53,183 nucleotides of DNA from Enterococcus faecalis 13-SD-W-01 (GTDB lineage Bacteria; Bacillota; Bacilli; Lactobacillales; Enterococcaceae), in the NCBI GenBank assembly GCA_000415185.1, contig KE351646.1, forward strand, positions 217,357 through 270,539, given 5' to 3'. The notes under the pieces are model-generated. The model saw only the letters and a program-made list of their open reading frames with translations. It was not told the DNA's origin and did not search any database. Within the stretch, counting starts at the first letter, position 1; every line of letters begins with the position of its first letter. This document shows positions 24,265 to 31,437 of this stretch, one piece after another. Both the position numbers and the translations under genes were made by a program.

Positions 24265-24498
24265 ATGTCAAAAAAGAATAAAGATATCGAAGTACGGATC
24301 GAGGAAACAGAAAAAGCCATCAAAGGAACCAAATATGCAGTCACTCAGTTATTTATTGGGAAAAAAATGATTGGCGAGATCTTAGCTTATGGACCAAAAG
24401 ATTTTGTTGTATTTATGAATGAAGAAGAAGTTGGCCGTGAAAAAAGCGTTGATAATGCTATAGAAACCATCATTCGCCAATGGAATCTGCACGATTAA
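24265..24498 (+). CDS. DUF2969-like small protein
   Basis: A 77-residue soluble acidic/basic protein without signal peptide or membrane segment. The pattern KNKDIEVRIEE, IGKKMIGEI and a late AIETIIRQWNLHD tail fits the Lactobacillales DUF2969 family, whose function is unknown. I could not check this against a profile. The ATG at 24265 follows GGGAGGTGA; a possible extended -10 (TGgTAAAAT, 24238-24246) is so close that the leader would be only a few bases, so the real promoter may lie elsewhere. Confidence 0.6.
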   Translation: MSKKNKDIEVRIEETEKAIKGTKYAVTQLFIGKKMIGEILAYGPKDFVVFMNEEEVGREKSVDNAIETIIRQWNLHD

Positions 24499-24528
24499 AA
24501 AAATATCAAAAAAATTTTCAATAAAGGG

Positions 24529-24557
24529 TTGCAAAAAACTGAAAAATTAGGTATTAT
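24529..24557 (+). promoter_or_regulatory. promoter of the tRNA pair
   Basis: TTGCAA (24529-24534), 17-bp spacer and TATTAT (24552-24557), 28 bp before tRNA-Tyr. Confidence 0.6.
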
Positions 24558-24585
24558 AACTAAGTCAGGTTGATACAAACCTTTC

Positions 24586-24666
24586 GGAGGAGTAGCGAAG
24601 TGGCTAAACGCGACGGACTGTAAATCCGTTCCTTAGGGTTCAGTGGTTCGAATCCACTCTCCTCCA
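24586..24666 (+). tRNA. tRNA-Tyr (GTA)
   Basis: Acceptor arms GGAGGAG and CTCCTCC with discriminator A, anticodon stem ACGGA/TCCGT with loop CTGTAAA (anticodon GTA), an extended variable arm as in class II tRNAs, and a T arm with GTTCGAATC. The 3' CCA is not encoded beyond the discriminator. Confidence 0.96.
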
Positions 24667-24674
24667 TTTATCTT

Positions 24675-24746
24675 TGGGGTATAGCCAAGCGGTAAGGCAA
24701 GGGACTTTGACTCCCTCATGCGTTGGTTCGAATCCAGCTACCCCAG
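24675..24746 (+). tRNA. tRNA-Gln (TTG)
   Basis: Acceptor arms TGGGGTA and TACCCCA, D-arm AGCCAAGCGGTAAGGCA, anticodon loop CTTTGAC (anticodon TTG) and T-loop GTTCGAATC. It is eight bases behind tRNA-Tyr, so both come from one transcript. CCA is not encoded. The U1-A72 pair is typical of tRNA-Gln. Confidence 0.96.
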
Positions 24747-24754
24747 TTCTAGTG

Positions 24755-24783
24755 AAACTAAGCGATCATGCTTAGTTTTTTTT
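24755..24783 (+). terminator. terminator of the tRNA transcript
   Basis: AAACTAAGC and GCTTAGTTT pair around a 6-nt loop, followed by T. Confidence 0.85.
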
Positions 24784-24858
24784 ATTGCAAGTACCTATTT
24801 CTTGAAGCATCAGCCATTTTAAGCTAAAGTTAAATAAAAGGAATGGAGGATGAATGAG

Positions 24859-25029
24859 ATGAAATGGAAAGAAAAAGTCGATGAAACAGCTGAGAAGCTT
24901 TATGACATGGTCAAATCCGACAAGTACAACATAGAATTGCATCTGCCGAAAAAAGCAGAGAAGATGGTACAAGTCAAAGGCAAACGTCCGACAAGCCATA
25001 CTAAAAAATGGGCTGCTAAAAACCATTAA
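24859..25029 (+). CDS. 56-residue basic hypothetical protein
   Basis: A short ORF after the tRNA genes, starting MKWKEKVDETAEKLYDMV, with GGAGG about eight bases before the ATG and a terminator right behind. The N-terminal third could form a charged amphipathic helix. The middle (KYNIELHLPKK) is beta-like, and the tail (VKGKRPTSHTKKWAAKNH) is strongly basic, so binding to nucleic acid or to a membrane surface is conceivable. There is no cysteine, signal peptide or membrane segment. I do not recognise the family. The opposite strand is open here too, but has no ribosome site and reads through both flanking hairpins. Confidence 0.6.
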   Translation: MKWKEKVDETAEKLYDMVKSDKYNIELHLPKKAEKMVQVKGKRPTSHTKKWAAKNH

Positions 25030-25087
25030 AATAACAAGAAAAGCTGGCTGGCATCCTAAAAAGATGTTTTTCGGCTTTTTTGTTATT
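25030..25087 (+). terminator. terminator after the 56-residue ORF
   Basis: A long imperfect stem: AATAACAAGAAAAGC with GCTTTTTTGTTATT at the base and GGCATC with GATGTT near the loop, with T runs on the 3' side. Confidence 0.6.
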
Positions 25088-25152
25088 TTTAACCGATTTG
25101 GAAACACAATGAGAAGAAACTACCTGAATTCGAATTGAATGGTTATTTCAGG

Positions 25153-25181
25153 TTGTTAATTAGGTATATACCAGTTATAAT
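25153..25181 (+). promoter_or_regulatory. gntR promoter with a palindromic operator in its spacer
   Basis: TTGTTA (25153-25158), exactly 17 bp and TATAAT (25176-25181). The spacer contains the perfect palindrome GGTATATACC (25163-25172). A repressor bound there would block RNA polymerase, so the following GntR protein probably controls itself. Confidence 0.75.
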
Positions 25182-25209
25182 AAAGAAAACGAGCGGAAGG
25201 GTGAAAAGT

Positions 25210-25917
25210 ATGACGAATCAATTACCAGTTTATATCCAAATCCATGACCAATTAAAGAATGAGATTGAGAAAGGTGTCTGGAAAATTGGTGATCGCCTTC
25301 CTTCTGAACGAGAGCTGGCAGCAAAATTCAATGTAAGCCGCATGACACTTAGACAAGCAATCAAAAATCTGGCAGATGAAGGAATCTTGGAAAGAAAGAT
25401 TGGTTCCGGTACCTATGTTGCTAGCGAAAAAGTTCAAGAAAAGATGTCAGGGACAACTAGTTTCACTGAAATCATGAAATCGCAAAATCGCATCCCATCA
25501 AGTAAGACAGTCTCTTACTTTTTGACTTCTCCAAGTTCTAGCGAGATGGAAAAACTTTCGCTTGATAAAGATGAAACGATTTTGCGAATGGAACGTATCC
25601 GTTACGCCGATAATGTACCGATCTGTTTTGAGGTGGCAAGTATTCCGCAAAAATTGATCGAAGGATACAGCAAAGCTGAGATCACTGATTCTTTTTATCA
25701 TACATTAGAGCAAAAAGGCGGAAAAAAAATCGGCCATGCGAACCAAACGATTTCCGCAATGCTGGCTTCTGAGCAGATTGCTGAGTATCTTGAAATCAAA
25801 AGAGGCGAAGCAGTCTTGCGTTTGCGCCAAGTTTCTTATTTTGATGATGGTATACCATTTGAATATGTCCGCACACAATATGTCGGCAACCGATTTGAAT
25901 TCTATTTAGAAAAATAA
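25210..25917 (+). CDS. GntR family regulator with UTRA domain (HutC/NagR type)
   Basis: A 235-residue transcription factor. Residues 1-75 form the GntR winged helix: VYIQIHDQLKNEIEKG, then PSERELAAKFNVSRMTLRQAI and the wing GSGTYVA. Residues about 90-235 form the ligand-binding UTRA domain (TSFTEIMKSQ, RMERIRYADNVPICFE and FEYVRTQYVGNRFEF). It resembles NagR/YvoA/DasR, which bind amino-sugar phosphates, but the ligand cannot be read from sequence. I use the ATG at 25210 after GGAAGGGTGA. It faces the manganese catalase convergently; no sugar-use genes are adjacent, so its regulon is probably elsewhere. Confidence 0.9.
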   Translation: MTNQLPVYIQIHDQLKNEIEKGVWKIGDRLPSERELAAKFNVSRMTLRQAIKNLADEGILERKIGSGTYVASEKVQEKMSGTTSFTEIMKSQNRIPSSKTVSYFLTSPSSSEMEKLSLDKDETILRMERIRYADNVPICFEVASIPQKLIEGYSKAEITDSFYHTLEQKGGKKIGHANQTISAMLASEQIAEYLEIKRGEAVLRLRQVSYFDDGIPFEYVRTQYVGNRFEFYLEK

Positions 25918-25923
25918 ACCAAT

Positions 25924-25960
25924 AAAAACGCCTGGAAAGTTTATCTTTCCAGGCGTTTTT
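25924..25960. terminator. bidirectional terminator between gntR and the Mn catalase gene
   Basis: AAAAACGCCTGGAAAG and CTTTCCAGGCGTTTTT are perfect 16-base arms around a 5-nt loop. A and T runs flank both sides, so it ends both converging transcripts. Confidence 0.92.
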
Positions 25961-25966
25961 TGTTTC

Positions 25967-26794
25967 TTATTTTGGTTTAGGCGTACCATACATTTTTGGT
26001 GTAACAGGTTTAAGTTTTGGTGCTTTCCCTTCCACTTTAGGTTCATCTAGCCATTGATATTCGCCTTCGCCGTCAAGTGCAGGACCGCTTGCCCATGAAC
26101 CTGTTTTGCTTTCATCGCCTTCAGAGAAATTATAGAAGTCATAAGCGATATCTTTCCGCTCATTTTCACGAGGGAAGGTAGTTGGTACTAAGATGCCGCC
26201 TTCTGTTTCTTCTAATTCTTTGACAGCAGCCGCCCATAGATTTTGATGATAGCTGTCTCGTGCTAATAAAACGGATAAAAGATCTTTAACGCCGCGGTCA
26301 TCGATCATTTCGTAAATACGAGCTACTTGTAATCTTCCTTGCGATTCTGCATTCAAGTTTGCGCGGAAATCTGCTAGCATGTTACCGCTGGCTACGATAT
26401 ATCCGCCATTCCATGGATTACCGACACTGTCAGCAGGACGTGGACCTAAGCCAGCTACGATCGCCTGCTGAGGATTCATGCCCGCAATCACAGCAGCAAT
26501 CGTTGGGTCTTGTTTCATTGCATTTTCTTGGTCTTCAACAGGTGCATCTTCTAATAGTCGAGCCACCATCGTTGCCAGCATTTCTACGTGACCGAGTTCT
26601 TCGGTTGCGATATCCATCAACATATCTTTATATTTTTCTTCTCCGCGGCAGCTCCAGCCTTGGAATAGATATTGCATCGCTACGCTCATTTCTCCGTATT
26701 GTCCACCGATCAATTCTTGCAAGTACTTTGCGATCAATGGATTTGGTCTTTCAGGTTTTGCCTCGAATTGCAGTTCTTTCTGATGTCTAAACAT
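25967..26794 (-). CDS. manganese catalase
   Basis: A non-haem dimanganese catalase that disproportionates hydrogen peroxide in the cytosol. The 275-residue length is typical. Glu35 (GQYGEMSVA), Glu66 and His69 (TEELGHVEML), Glu150 (NLNAESQGRL) and His183 (DSYHQNLW) fit the known ligand set, the first three at the same numbers as in the Lactobacillus plantarum enzyme. The C-terminus is proline/lysine-rich. AGGAGG precedes the ATG. It has its own candidate promoter, and the HAD gene lies upstream on the same strand. Its presence matters because many enterococci make little haem-dependent catalase activity. Confidence 0.93.
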   Translation of the reverse strand: MFRHQKELQFEAKPERPNPLIAKYLQELIGGQYGEMSVAMQYLFQGWSCRGEEKYKDMLMDIATEELGHVEMLATMVARLLEDAPVEDQENAMKQDPTIAAVIAGMNPQQAIVAGLGPRPADSVGNPWNGGYIVASGNMLADFRANLNAESQGRLQVARIYEMIDDRGVKDLLSVLLARDSYHQNLWAAAVKELEETEGGILVPTTFPRENERKDIAYDFYNFSEGDESKTGSWASGPALDGEGEYQWLDEPKVEGKAPKLKPVTPKMYGTPKPK

Positions 26795-26830
26795 TAAAAT
26801 ACCTCCTGTTTTTTTATTGGTACAATTCCA

Positions 26831-26859
26831 TTAATAATACAAATGCTGTTTTTTTTCAA
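26831..26859 (-). promoter_or_regulatory. promoter of the Mn catalase gene
   Basis: Read on the minus strand: TTGAAA (26859-26854), 17 bp and TATTAA (26836-26831), about 37 bp before the start. No convincing PerR box is visible. Confidence 0.55.
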
Positions 26860-26879
26860 AGAAAAGGCTTGCACTATTT

Positions 26880-27719
26880 TTACGTTGTCACTTCTTTAAT
26901 TTCTTCTTCGCTGCAAAATTCTTCTAGAAATTGAGCGACGCCATTTTCATCATTGGTACCAGTGATCATATCGGCGATTTCTTTGACGATCGGCTGTGCA
27001 TTTTGCATCGCAATCGCTGTGCCGCTGTATTTAAGCATATCAATGTCGTTTTCTTGATCGCCAAATGCGACGATATCATTTTTTGATAAGCCTAAGTTTT
27101 TAGCTAAAAAGTGCAAAGATTCCGCTTTATTGATTCCTTTTGGAGAAATTTCCAAAAAATGCGGATCGGAAAAGACTGAAATTATTTCTTTTTCAAGTAA
27201 TCTTTTCTGTAAATTTTGCAATTTTGTTTCATTTTTGTCGGTCAAAACAATCTTCAAATAGTCAGAAGAGTAACGATCAAAATGTTTTTCAAATTCTTCG
27301 TAATCTTGTTCATTGATATTGAACTGTTTGTAGTAAGGATTGTTGGATGCGATGCCTGATTCGTCAAAAGAAAGCTGATCATCTTGCCCATCTCTGCTGG
27401 CAATGATCGCTACTTTTTGTTCAGCCGCTAAACGAAACAATTCTTTGGTCGTTTCTGTCTCGATCCTTTCAGTTTTCAGGATTTCTTTGATTGCACCTTT
27501 GTCTGTGTGCGCGACACAAGCCCCGTTGGAAGCAAGCAAGTAGCCTTCCAATTCCAGTTGAGAAAAAATTTCTCGGCCGCCGTCTAAATTTCTGCCCGTT
27601 GCAATCGTAACGATTCCGCCGTCCTGTTTAAAAGCTGTTAAAGCAGCTTTATTCTCCTCGGATATCTCGCCTTGGCTATTCAGCAAAGTGCCATCTAGAT
27701 CAATCGCTGCTAATTTCAT
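26880..27719 (-). CDS. Cof-type HAD family phosphatase
   Basis: A cytosolic HAD hydrolase of the Cof/YidA (IIB cap) type, probably acting on sugar or nucleotide phosphates. The 279-residue protein has motif I DLDGTLLN with nucleophile Asp7, motif II in ATGRN, the lysine of motif III in GINKAESL, and motif IV GDQENDIDM. The specific substrate cannot be predicted. GGGAG lies upstream of the ATG on the minus strand. The 291 bp to the divergent glycosyltransferase gene are A/T-rich with no gene. Confidence 0.9.
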   Translation of the reverse strand: MKLAAIDLDGTLLNSQGEISEENKAALTAFKQDGGIVTIATGRNLDGGREIFSQLELEGYLLASNGACVAHTDKGAIKEILKTERIETETTKELFRLAAEQKVAIIASRDGQDDQLSFDESGIASNNPYYKQFNINEQDYEEFEKHFDRYSSDYLKIVLTDKNETKLQNLQKRLLEKEIISVFSDPHFLEISPKGINKAESLHFLAKNLGLSKNDIVAFGDQENDIDMLKYSGTAIAMQNAQPIVKEIADMITGTNDENGVAQFLEEFCSEEEIKEVTT

Positions 27720-27935
27720 AAATAAACTCCCTTTCGTATAAAAGATTAATTTTAGATTAGAATATTTTTGCCTAAAATGGAAATAAAATGCTTTTTATCA
27801 TTTGAGAAAATAAATAGATATTAATAAAATACAAACATATTAAGAAAAGTATTCACTTTCCTATACAAGTTCCTTTGCTAAAAGGCTTTCTAAAAATGAA
27901 TAAATTAATATAAATAAAAAAACTAAGCATATTTT

Positions 27936-27964
27936 TTGCTAATTTCAAATTATCGTACTACGCT
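27936..27964 (+). promoter_or_regulatory. weak candidate promoter of the GT8 operon
   Basis: TTGCTA (27936-27941), 17-bp spacer and TACGCT (27959-27964). The -10 is poor; nothing better is seen in the A/T-rich 291-bp gap. Confidence 0.35.
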
Positions 27965-28010
27965 AGTAAATGTGAAACATTAAAAAAAGATAAGAAGGAG
28001 AGGATTTAAG

Positions 28011-28865
28011 ATGAACAGCAAAAAGATCATCCCCGTCGTTACTGCTTCAGACGAAAATTACGCTCCTTACTTGAGCGTGATGATACGTTCAGTATTGGAA
28101 AAATGCGATCAATCAAAAGATGTTTACTTTTATGTGATTGATGACGGCATTACAGAGGCAAGCAAAGAAAAACTTAAAGAAACAGTTAAATCAAGTTCGG
28201 AAGATGCGAACATTTACTTTTTAACAACTGACAAAGAGGTATACGAAGATTTCTTGGTAAGCGACCATATCACGACAACTGCTTATCTTCGAATCTCATT
28301 ACCAGAACTATTAGAAGAATATCATTATGAAAAAGTCCTTTATGTCGATTCAGATACTTTAGTGTTAAGTGATATAACTGAATTGTATGACGAAGATTTA
28401 GAAGGAAAAGTTATCGGCGCTGTGATCGATCCTGGTCAAGCAAAAGCCTTGGGACGTTTAGGTATAGACTCTGATGATTATTACTTCAATTCAGGTGTTA
28501 TGCTTGTAGATTTGAAAAAGTGGCGTGAACAAAATATTACACAAAAAACGATCCAGTACTTGCGCACAAACGGAGATCGGATCATCTATCACGATCAAGA
28601 CGCGCTAAATGCTGTCCTTTATGAAAACTGGAAATCTGTACATCCAAAATGGAACATGCAGTCATCCTTGATTTTCAATAAACACAAAGCACCGAATGAA
28701 ACATACGAACGCTTGTATAAAGAAGGAAACGAAGCACCAGCTATCGTGCACTTTACCGGGCATGACAAACCATGGAATACATTGGAATACCATCCATATA
28801 AAGAGATTTATCTAGAGGAGCTTTCCAAAAGTAAATTAATGAAAGTAGGGATCATCAATGAATAA
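28011..28865 (+). CDS. glycosyltransferase family 8 protein (first of pair)
   Basis: A 284-residue retaining GT8 enzyme. It starts with the nucleotide-sugar fold KIIPVVTASDENYAPYLSV, has the metal-binding DxD at 113-115 (YVDSDTL), the acceptor-side YFNSGVMLVDL and HDQDALNAV, and the C-terminal HFTGHDKPW, all GT8 hallmarks. UDP-glucose or UDP-galactose is the usual donor. There is no membrane segment, so it acts in the cytosol or at the membrane surface. The acceptor is unknown: teichoic acid, polysaccharide or glycoprotein are possible. Its stop overlaps the second GT8 gene by 8 bp. GAAGGAGAGG precedes the start. Confidence 0.9.
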   Translation: MNSKKIIPVVTASDENYAPYLSVMIRSVLEKCDQSKDVYFYVIDDGITEASKEKLKETVKSSSEDANIYFLTTDKEVYEDFLVSDHITTTAYLRISLPELLEEYHYEKVLYVDSDTLVLSDITELYDEDLEGKVIGAVIDPGQAKALGRLGIDSDDYYFNSGVMLVDLKKWREQNITQKTIQYLRTNGDRIIYHDQDALNAVLYENWKSVHPKWNMQSSLIFNKHKAPNETYERLYKEGNEAPAIVHFTGHDKPWNTLEYHPYKEIYLEELSKSKLMKVGIINE

Positions 28866-29721
28866 AAAAGAAATCACAATCGTATCTAGCTGTAATGCTA
28901 GATTTACCCCGCATTTAGCAGCATTGTTTATCTCTGTATTAGACAATTGCAAAAAACCAGATGTCTTTTTCCACTTTTATGTTATCGACGACAATATCGA
29001 TTATGACAGCAAACAAATGCTTCGTTTATCGGTATCGAATTATAGCTTGAATGCTGATGTGGATTTCCTGACAGTCGATAAAAAATTCTTTAAAAATGTC
29101 GTAGTCAGTGATCGTATTCCAGAAACAGCTTATTATCGCATCGCTATCCCAGAATTATTTGCTGGAACAGATGTTGATCGTCTGTTGTATCTAGATTGCG
29201 ACATGATCGCATTAGACGATGTTTCAAAATTATGGGAACTAGAATTGGGTGAAAATATCTTAGCTGCTGTCGAAGATGCTGGATTCCACCAACGTTTAGA
29301 AAAAATGAACATTCCTGTAAAATCGACACGCTATTTCAATTCTGGCTTTATGTTGATCGATGTAGAAAAATGGCTAGAAGAAAACATAACAGAACGCGTT
29401 CTTGCGTTTATCGCAGACAATCCAGAGAAGTTGAGATTCCATGACCAAGATGCATTGAATGCAATCCTCCATGATCAATGGGCGATCTTGCATCCAAAAT
29501 GGAATGCGCAAGGGTACATCATGTCGAAAGAAAAACATCACCCAACATTACGCGGGGAGCAGGAATATAAAGAAGCACGTGCAAATCCTTCGATCATCCA
29601 TTTTTCAGGACACGTGAAACCTTGGAGCCCAGCATTCAATGGACCAACGAAAAAATATTATACAAAATATGCTGATATGACAGCTTTCCAGTATTTGAAC
29701 GAAGAACTTCAAATGATGTAA
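28858..29721 (+). CDS. glycosyltransferase family 8 protein (second of pair)
   Basis: A 287-residue paralogue of the preceding protein, clearly homologous along its whole length: VSSCNARFTPHLAALF, DxD at the same position 113-115 (YLDCDMI), YFNSGFMLIDV, HDQDALNAI and HFSGHVKPW. The two differ enough (DSD against DCD, different acceptor-side residues) that they probably have different acceptors or successive steps. It overlaps the first gene by 8 bp, so they are coupled. A HesB-like gene follows 42 bp later with no terminator between. Confidence 0.9.
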   Translation: MNKKEITIVSSCNARFTPHLAALFISVLDNCKKPDVFFHFYVIDDNIDYDSKQMLRLSVSNYSLNADVDFLTVDKKFFKNVVVSDRIPETAYYRIAIPELFAGTDVDRLLYLDCDMIALDDVSKLWELELGENILAAVEDAGFHQRLEKMNIPVKSTRYFNSGFMLIDVEKWLEENITERVLAFIADNPEKLRFHDQDALNAILHDQWAILHPKWNAQGYIMSKEKHHPTLRGEQEYKEARANPSIIHFSGHVKPWSPAFNGPTKKYYTKYADMTAFQYLNEELQMM

Positions 29722-29763
29722 GCACAAGAAAAAGATAAAAGACACACTAAAGGGGGAATTTGG

Positions 29764-30114
29764 ATGGAATTAACTTTAACAATGAATGCAGAAGAAAAAT
29801 TAAAACAACGAATTTGCTGTGAAGACGGCTTGACATTGGCGCTGATTGATGGAAAAGACCCAGTTTTCAGTGGGAATCTTGCCTCAGCAAAAGGAAGCTA
29901 TTTCCAAATCATTCCAGGCAAACCAAAATTTGACAGCTATCGAATCAAGATCGATCATTCGCTGTTCGATATTTACACTTCACAAAAAGAATGCCGATTC
30001 TTAGGCATGAATCCGCAATTAGAATATAACGATGTTTTGAATAGCTTTTTACTAAGAAATGAACTAACAGTATTGGATTACAATATCAAATTGAAAGAAA
30101 CATTTTTTAGTTGA
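29764..30114 (+). CDS. HesB-like / Fe-S biosynthesis-fold protein
   Basis: A 116-residue protein that by overall pattern (N-terminal AEEKLKQRI, central LTLALIDG, DSYRIKIDHSLFDIYTSQKECRFLG, and LTVDYN-like LTVLDYNIKLKE) resembles the Lactobacillales branch of the iron-sulfur cluster biosynthesis (HesB) fold. It lacks the three conserved cysteines of true IscA/SufA carriers (only Cys18, Cys19 and one further Cys are seen), so cluster binding is doubtful. GGGGGA precedes the ATG. It may belong to the GT8 transcript, but a functional link is unknown. Confidence 0.55.
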   Translation: MELTLTMNAEEKLKQRICCEDGLTLALIDGKDPVFSGNLASAKGSYFQIIPGKPKFDSYRIKIDHSLFDIYTSQKECRFLGMNPQLEYNDVLNSFLLRNELTVLDYNIKLKETFFS

Positions 30115-30200
30115 TTTGGTTGGATCATTAGGAAAAAGTTGTCCGAAAACTTTGTGCCAACTGTTTAAGGAGATACATGTGGATACAATCATAGCGATTT

Positions 30201-30236
30201 AAAAGAGGCTGGATGTCGAATAATCCAGCCTCTTTT
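30201..30236. terminator. bidirectional terminator between the HesB-like gene and yigZ
   Basis: AAAAGAGGCTGGAT and ATCCAGCCTCTTTT are perfect 14-base arms around an 8-nt loop. It lies between converging genes and can stop both. Confidence 0.85.
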
Positions 30237-30283
30237 CAGCGTGCAAAAATAATGAAATTCAAAAAGTAGAAAAAGTCACTGAT

Positions 30284-30931
30284 TTATCCATTTTCTGCGG
30301 TAACCAGCTGTTCATTGTAGAGACGTTCGCCCTCATCAAACTGGACTTGACCATTCAATAAATCTGTTAGTTCTTCTTTGACAACTGACAGTTCATTTTC
30401 ATCTATTAGACAAACGACCGTTACATTGTCGGTATACAGTGTTTCTTTCACGGTGCGATTTTTGAGTGTCAAAAAGTTTTCTACTTTTCCTAATTGCGGG
30501 TACGTGATTTGAATAAACAATTCTTGCTGCAAGGTACCTTCAACGATGCCGATTTCTTTTAAAGCTTGCGCGACCGATTGTGTATAAGCGCGAATCAGAC
30601 CGCCCGTTCCTAGTTTGGTCCCGCCAAAATAGCGTGTAACGACAGCGGCAACGTTGATCAGCTGATTTTGTTTCAATACTTCCAGCATAGGTATGCCTGC
30701 GGTTCCGCTTGGTTCACCGTCATCACTGCTGCGGAGGATCTCACTTTTTTCACCAATGATCATGGCGCTGCAATTGTGATTGGCTTTCCAATGTTCTTTC
30801 TTTTTTTCCTGAATAAATTGTTTTGCTTCTTCTTCTGTTGTAACGCGTCTCAGCGAACAAATGAAGCGGGATTTTTTTATTTCGATTTCGACTTCGCCGT
30901 TTTCTTTGACTGTTCGATAACGTTCAAGCAT
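30284..30931 (-). CDS. yigZ: YigZ/IMPACT family protein
   Basis: A 215-residue protein of the YigZ (UPF0029/IMPACT) family, called YvyE in Bacillus. The N-terminal domain has the signature SSDDGEPSGTAGIPML and VVTRYFGGTKLGTGGL; the C-terminal ferredoxin-like domain (about 140-210) resembles an EF-G fold. The role is uncertain; a link to translation regulation is suggested for the eukaryotic member. It is divergent from the DUF7662-like gene and close to comFA/comFC, as in Bacillus. Confidence 0.93.
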   Translation of the reverse strand: MLERYRTVKENGEVEIEIKKSRFICSLRRVTTEEEAKQFIQEKKKEHWKANHNCSAMIIGEKSEILRSSDDGEPSGTAGIPMLEVLKQNQLINVAAVVTRYFGGTKLGTGGLIRAYTQSVAQALKEIGIVEGTLQQELFIQITYPQLGKVENFLTLKNRTVKETLYTDNVTVVCLIDENELSVVKEELTDLLNGQVQFDEGERLYNEQLVTAENG

Positions 30932-30952
30932 TTCTTCACGCTCCTTTTTTTC

Positions 30953-30981
30953 AGTATAGGCAATTTAGCTTGAGGTTTCAA
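30953..30981 (-). promoter_or_regulatory. yigZ promoter
   Basis: On the minus strand: TTGAAA (30981-30976), 17 bp and TATACT (30958-30953). Its -35 is one base away from the -35 of the divergent gene. Confidence 0.65.
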
Positions 30982-30982
30982 C

Positions 30983-31010
30983 TTGCGGTTTCCGTTAAGT
31001 GTGGGATAAT
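30983..31010 (+). promoter_or_regulatory. promoter of the DUF7662-like gene
   Basis: TTGCGG (30983-30988), 16 bp and GATAAT (31005-31010) with an upstream TGg. Confidence 0.5.
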
Positions 31011-31041
31011 AAAAGTAAAGAAAAAGAGCAGAGGTCTGGTC

Positions 31042-31332
31042 ATGAAAGATAAAAATAAAAAATACGATGTGATCACACATTATCTGAAAACAAATGGCGG
31101 TTCTCAAGTCACGCTGACATTTACACAATTTGACGAACTGCTTTTTCCAAGGAGCGGGTTGCCCAATACTGCAAGAAAAACGGCAGAGTGGTGGGCGAAT
31201 GATTATAAACATTCTGAAAACGGCGCGTATGGCTGGTTGAATGCCGGCTATGAAGTGGTATTCATCAACTTAGAAAAAGAATATGTCGTCTTCAACAAAT
31301 TAGTCAAATCCAGTTGGTTTATCAATAACTAA
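31042..31332 (+). CDS. DUF7662-like small protein
   Basis: A 96-residue soluble protein. The block LPNTARKTAEWWANDY followed by AYGWLNAGYEVVFINLEKEYVVF matches a widespread small domain with a WWxN core, which I recall as DUF7662. No catalytic function is known; the aromatic and basic core (TARKTAEWW) could be a binding surface. I use the ATG at 31042, since the upstream extension overlaps the predicted promoter; the ribosome site (AGAGCAGAGGT) is weak. It stands alone between yigZ and the PTS IIB gene. Confidence 0.6.
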   Translation: MKDKNKKYDVITHYLKTNGGSQVTLTFTQFDELLFPRSGLPNTARKTAEWWANDYKHSENGAYGWLNAGYEVVFINLEKEYVVFNKLVKSSWFINN

Positions 31333-31349
31333 AGAACGCCAAGAAAGCG

Positions 31350-31377
31350 TTGACAAATATTCAGATTGGACTATAAT
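31350..31377 (+). promoter_or_regulatory. promoter of the PTS IIB gene
   Basis: Consensus TTGACA (31350-31355), 16 bp and consensus TATAAT (31372-31377). The predicted transcription start is about 31384, just before a cre site. Confidence 0.8.
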
Positions 31378-31388
31378 AAAATCAAGGA

Positions 31389-31403
31389 ATGAAAGCGATT
31401 GCT
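31389..31403 (+). promoter_or_regulatory. cre site (CcpA operator)
   Basis: ATGAAAGCGATTGCT matches every fixed position of the cre consensus WTGNAANCGNWNNCW. It lies at about +5 to +19 of the predicted transcript, a position where CcpA-HPr(Ser-P) represses. The IIB gene is therefore expected to be off in glucose. Confidence 0.8.
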
Positions 31404-31437
31404 TTTGTGTTCCTCAGTTGGAAAAGGAGAGATTATT

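Noticed and set aside
24772-25107. 111-codon minus-strand frame over the 56-residue ORF
   Set aside because: Reads through both terminators, rich in Phe/Leu from A/T-rich sequence and without a ribosome site; the plus-strand ORF has GGAGG and correct flanking signals.
26795-26879. PerR box before the manganese catalase
   Set aside because: The A/T-rich stretch gives only a partial match to the palindromic PerR consensus.
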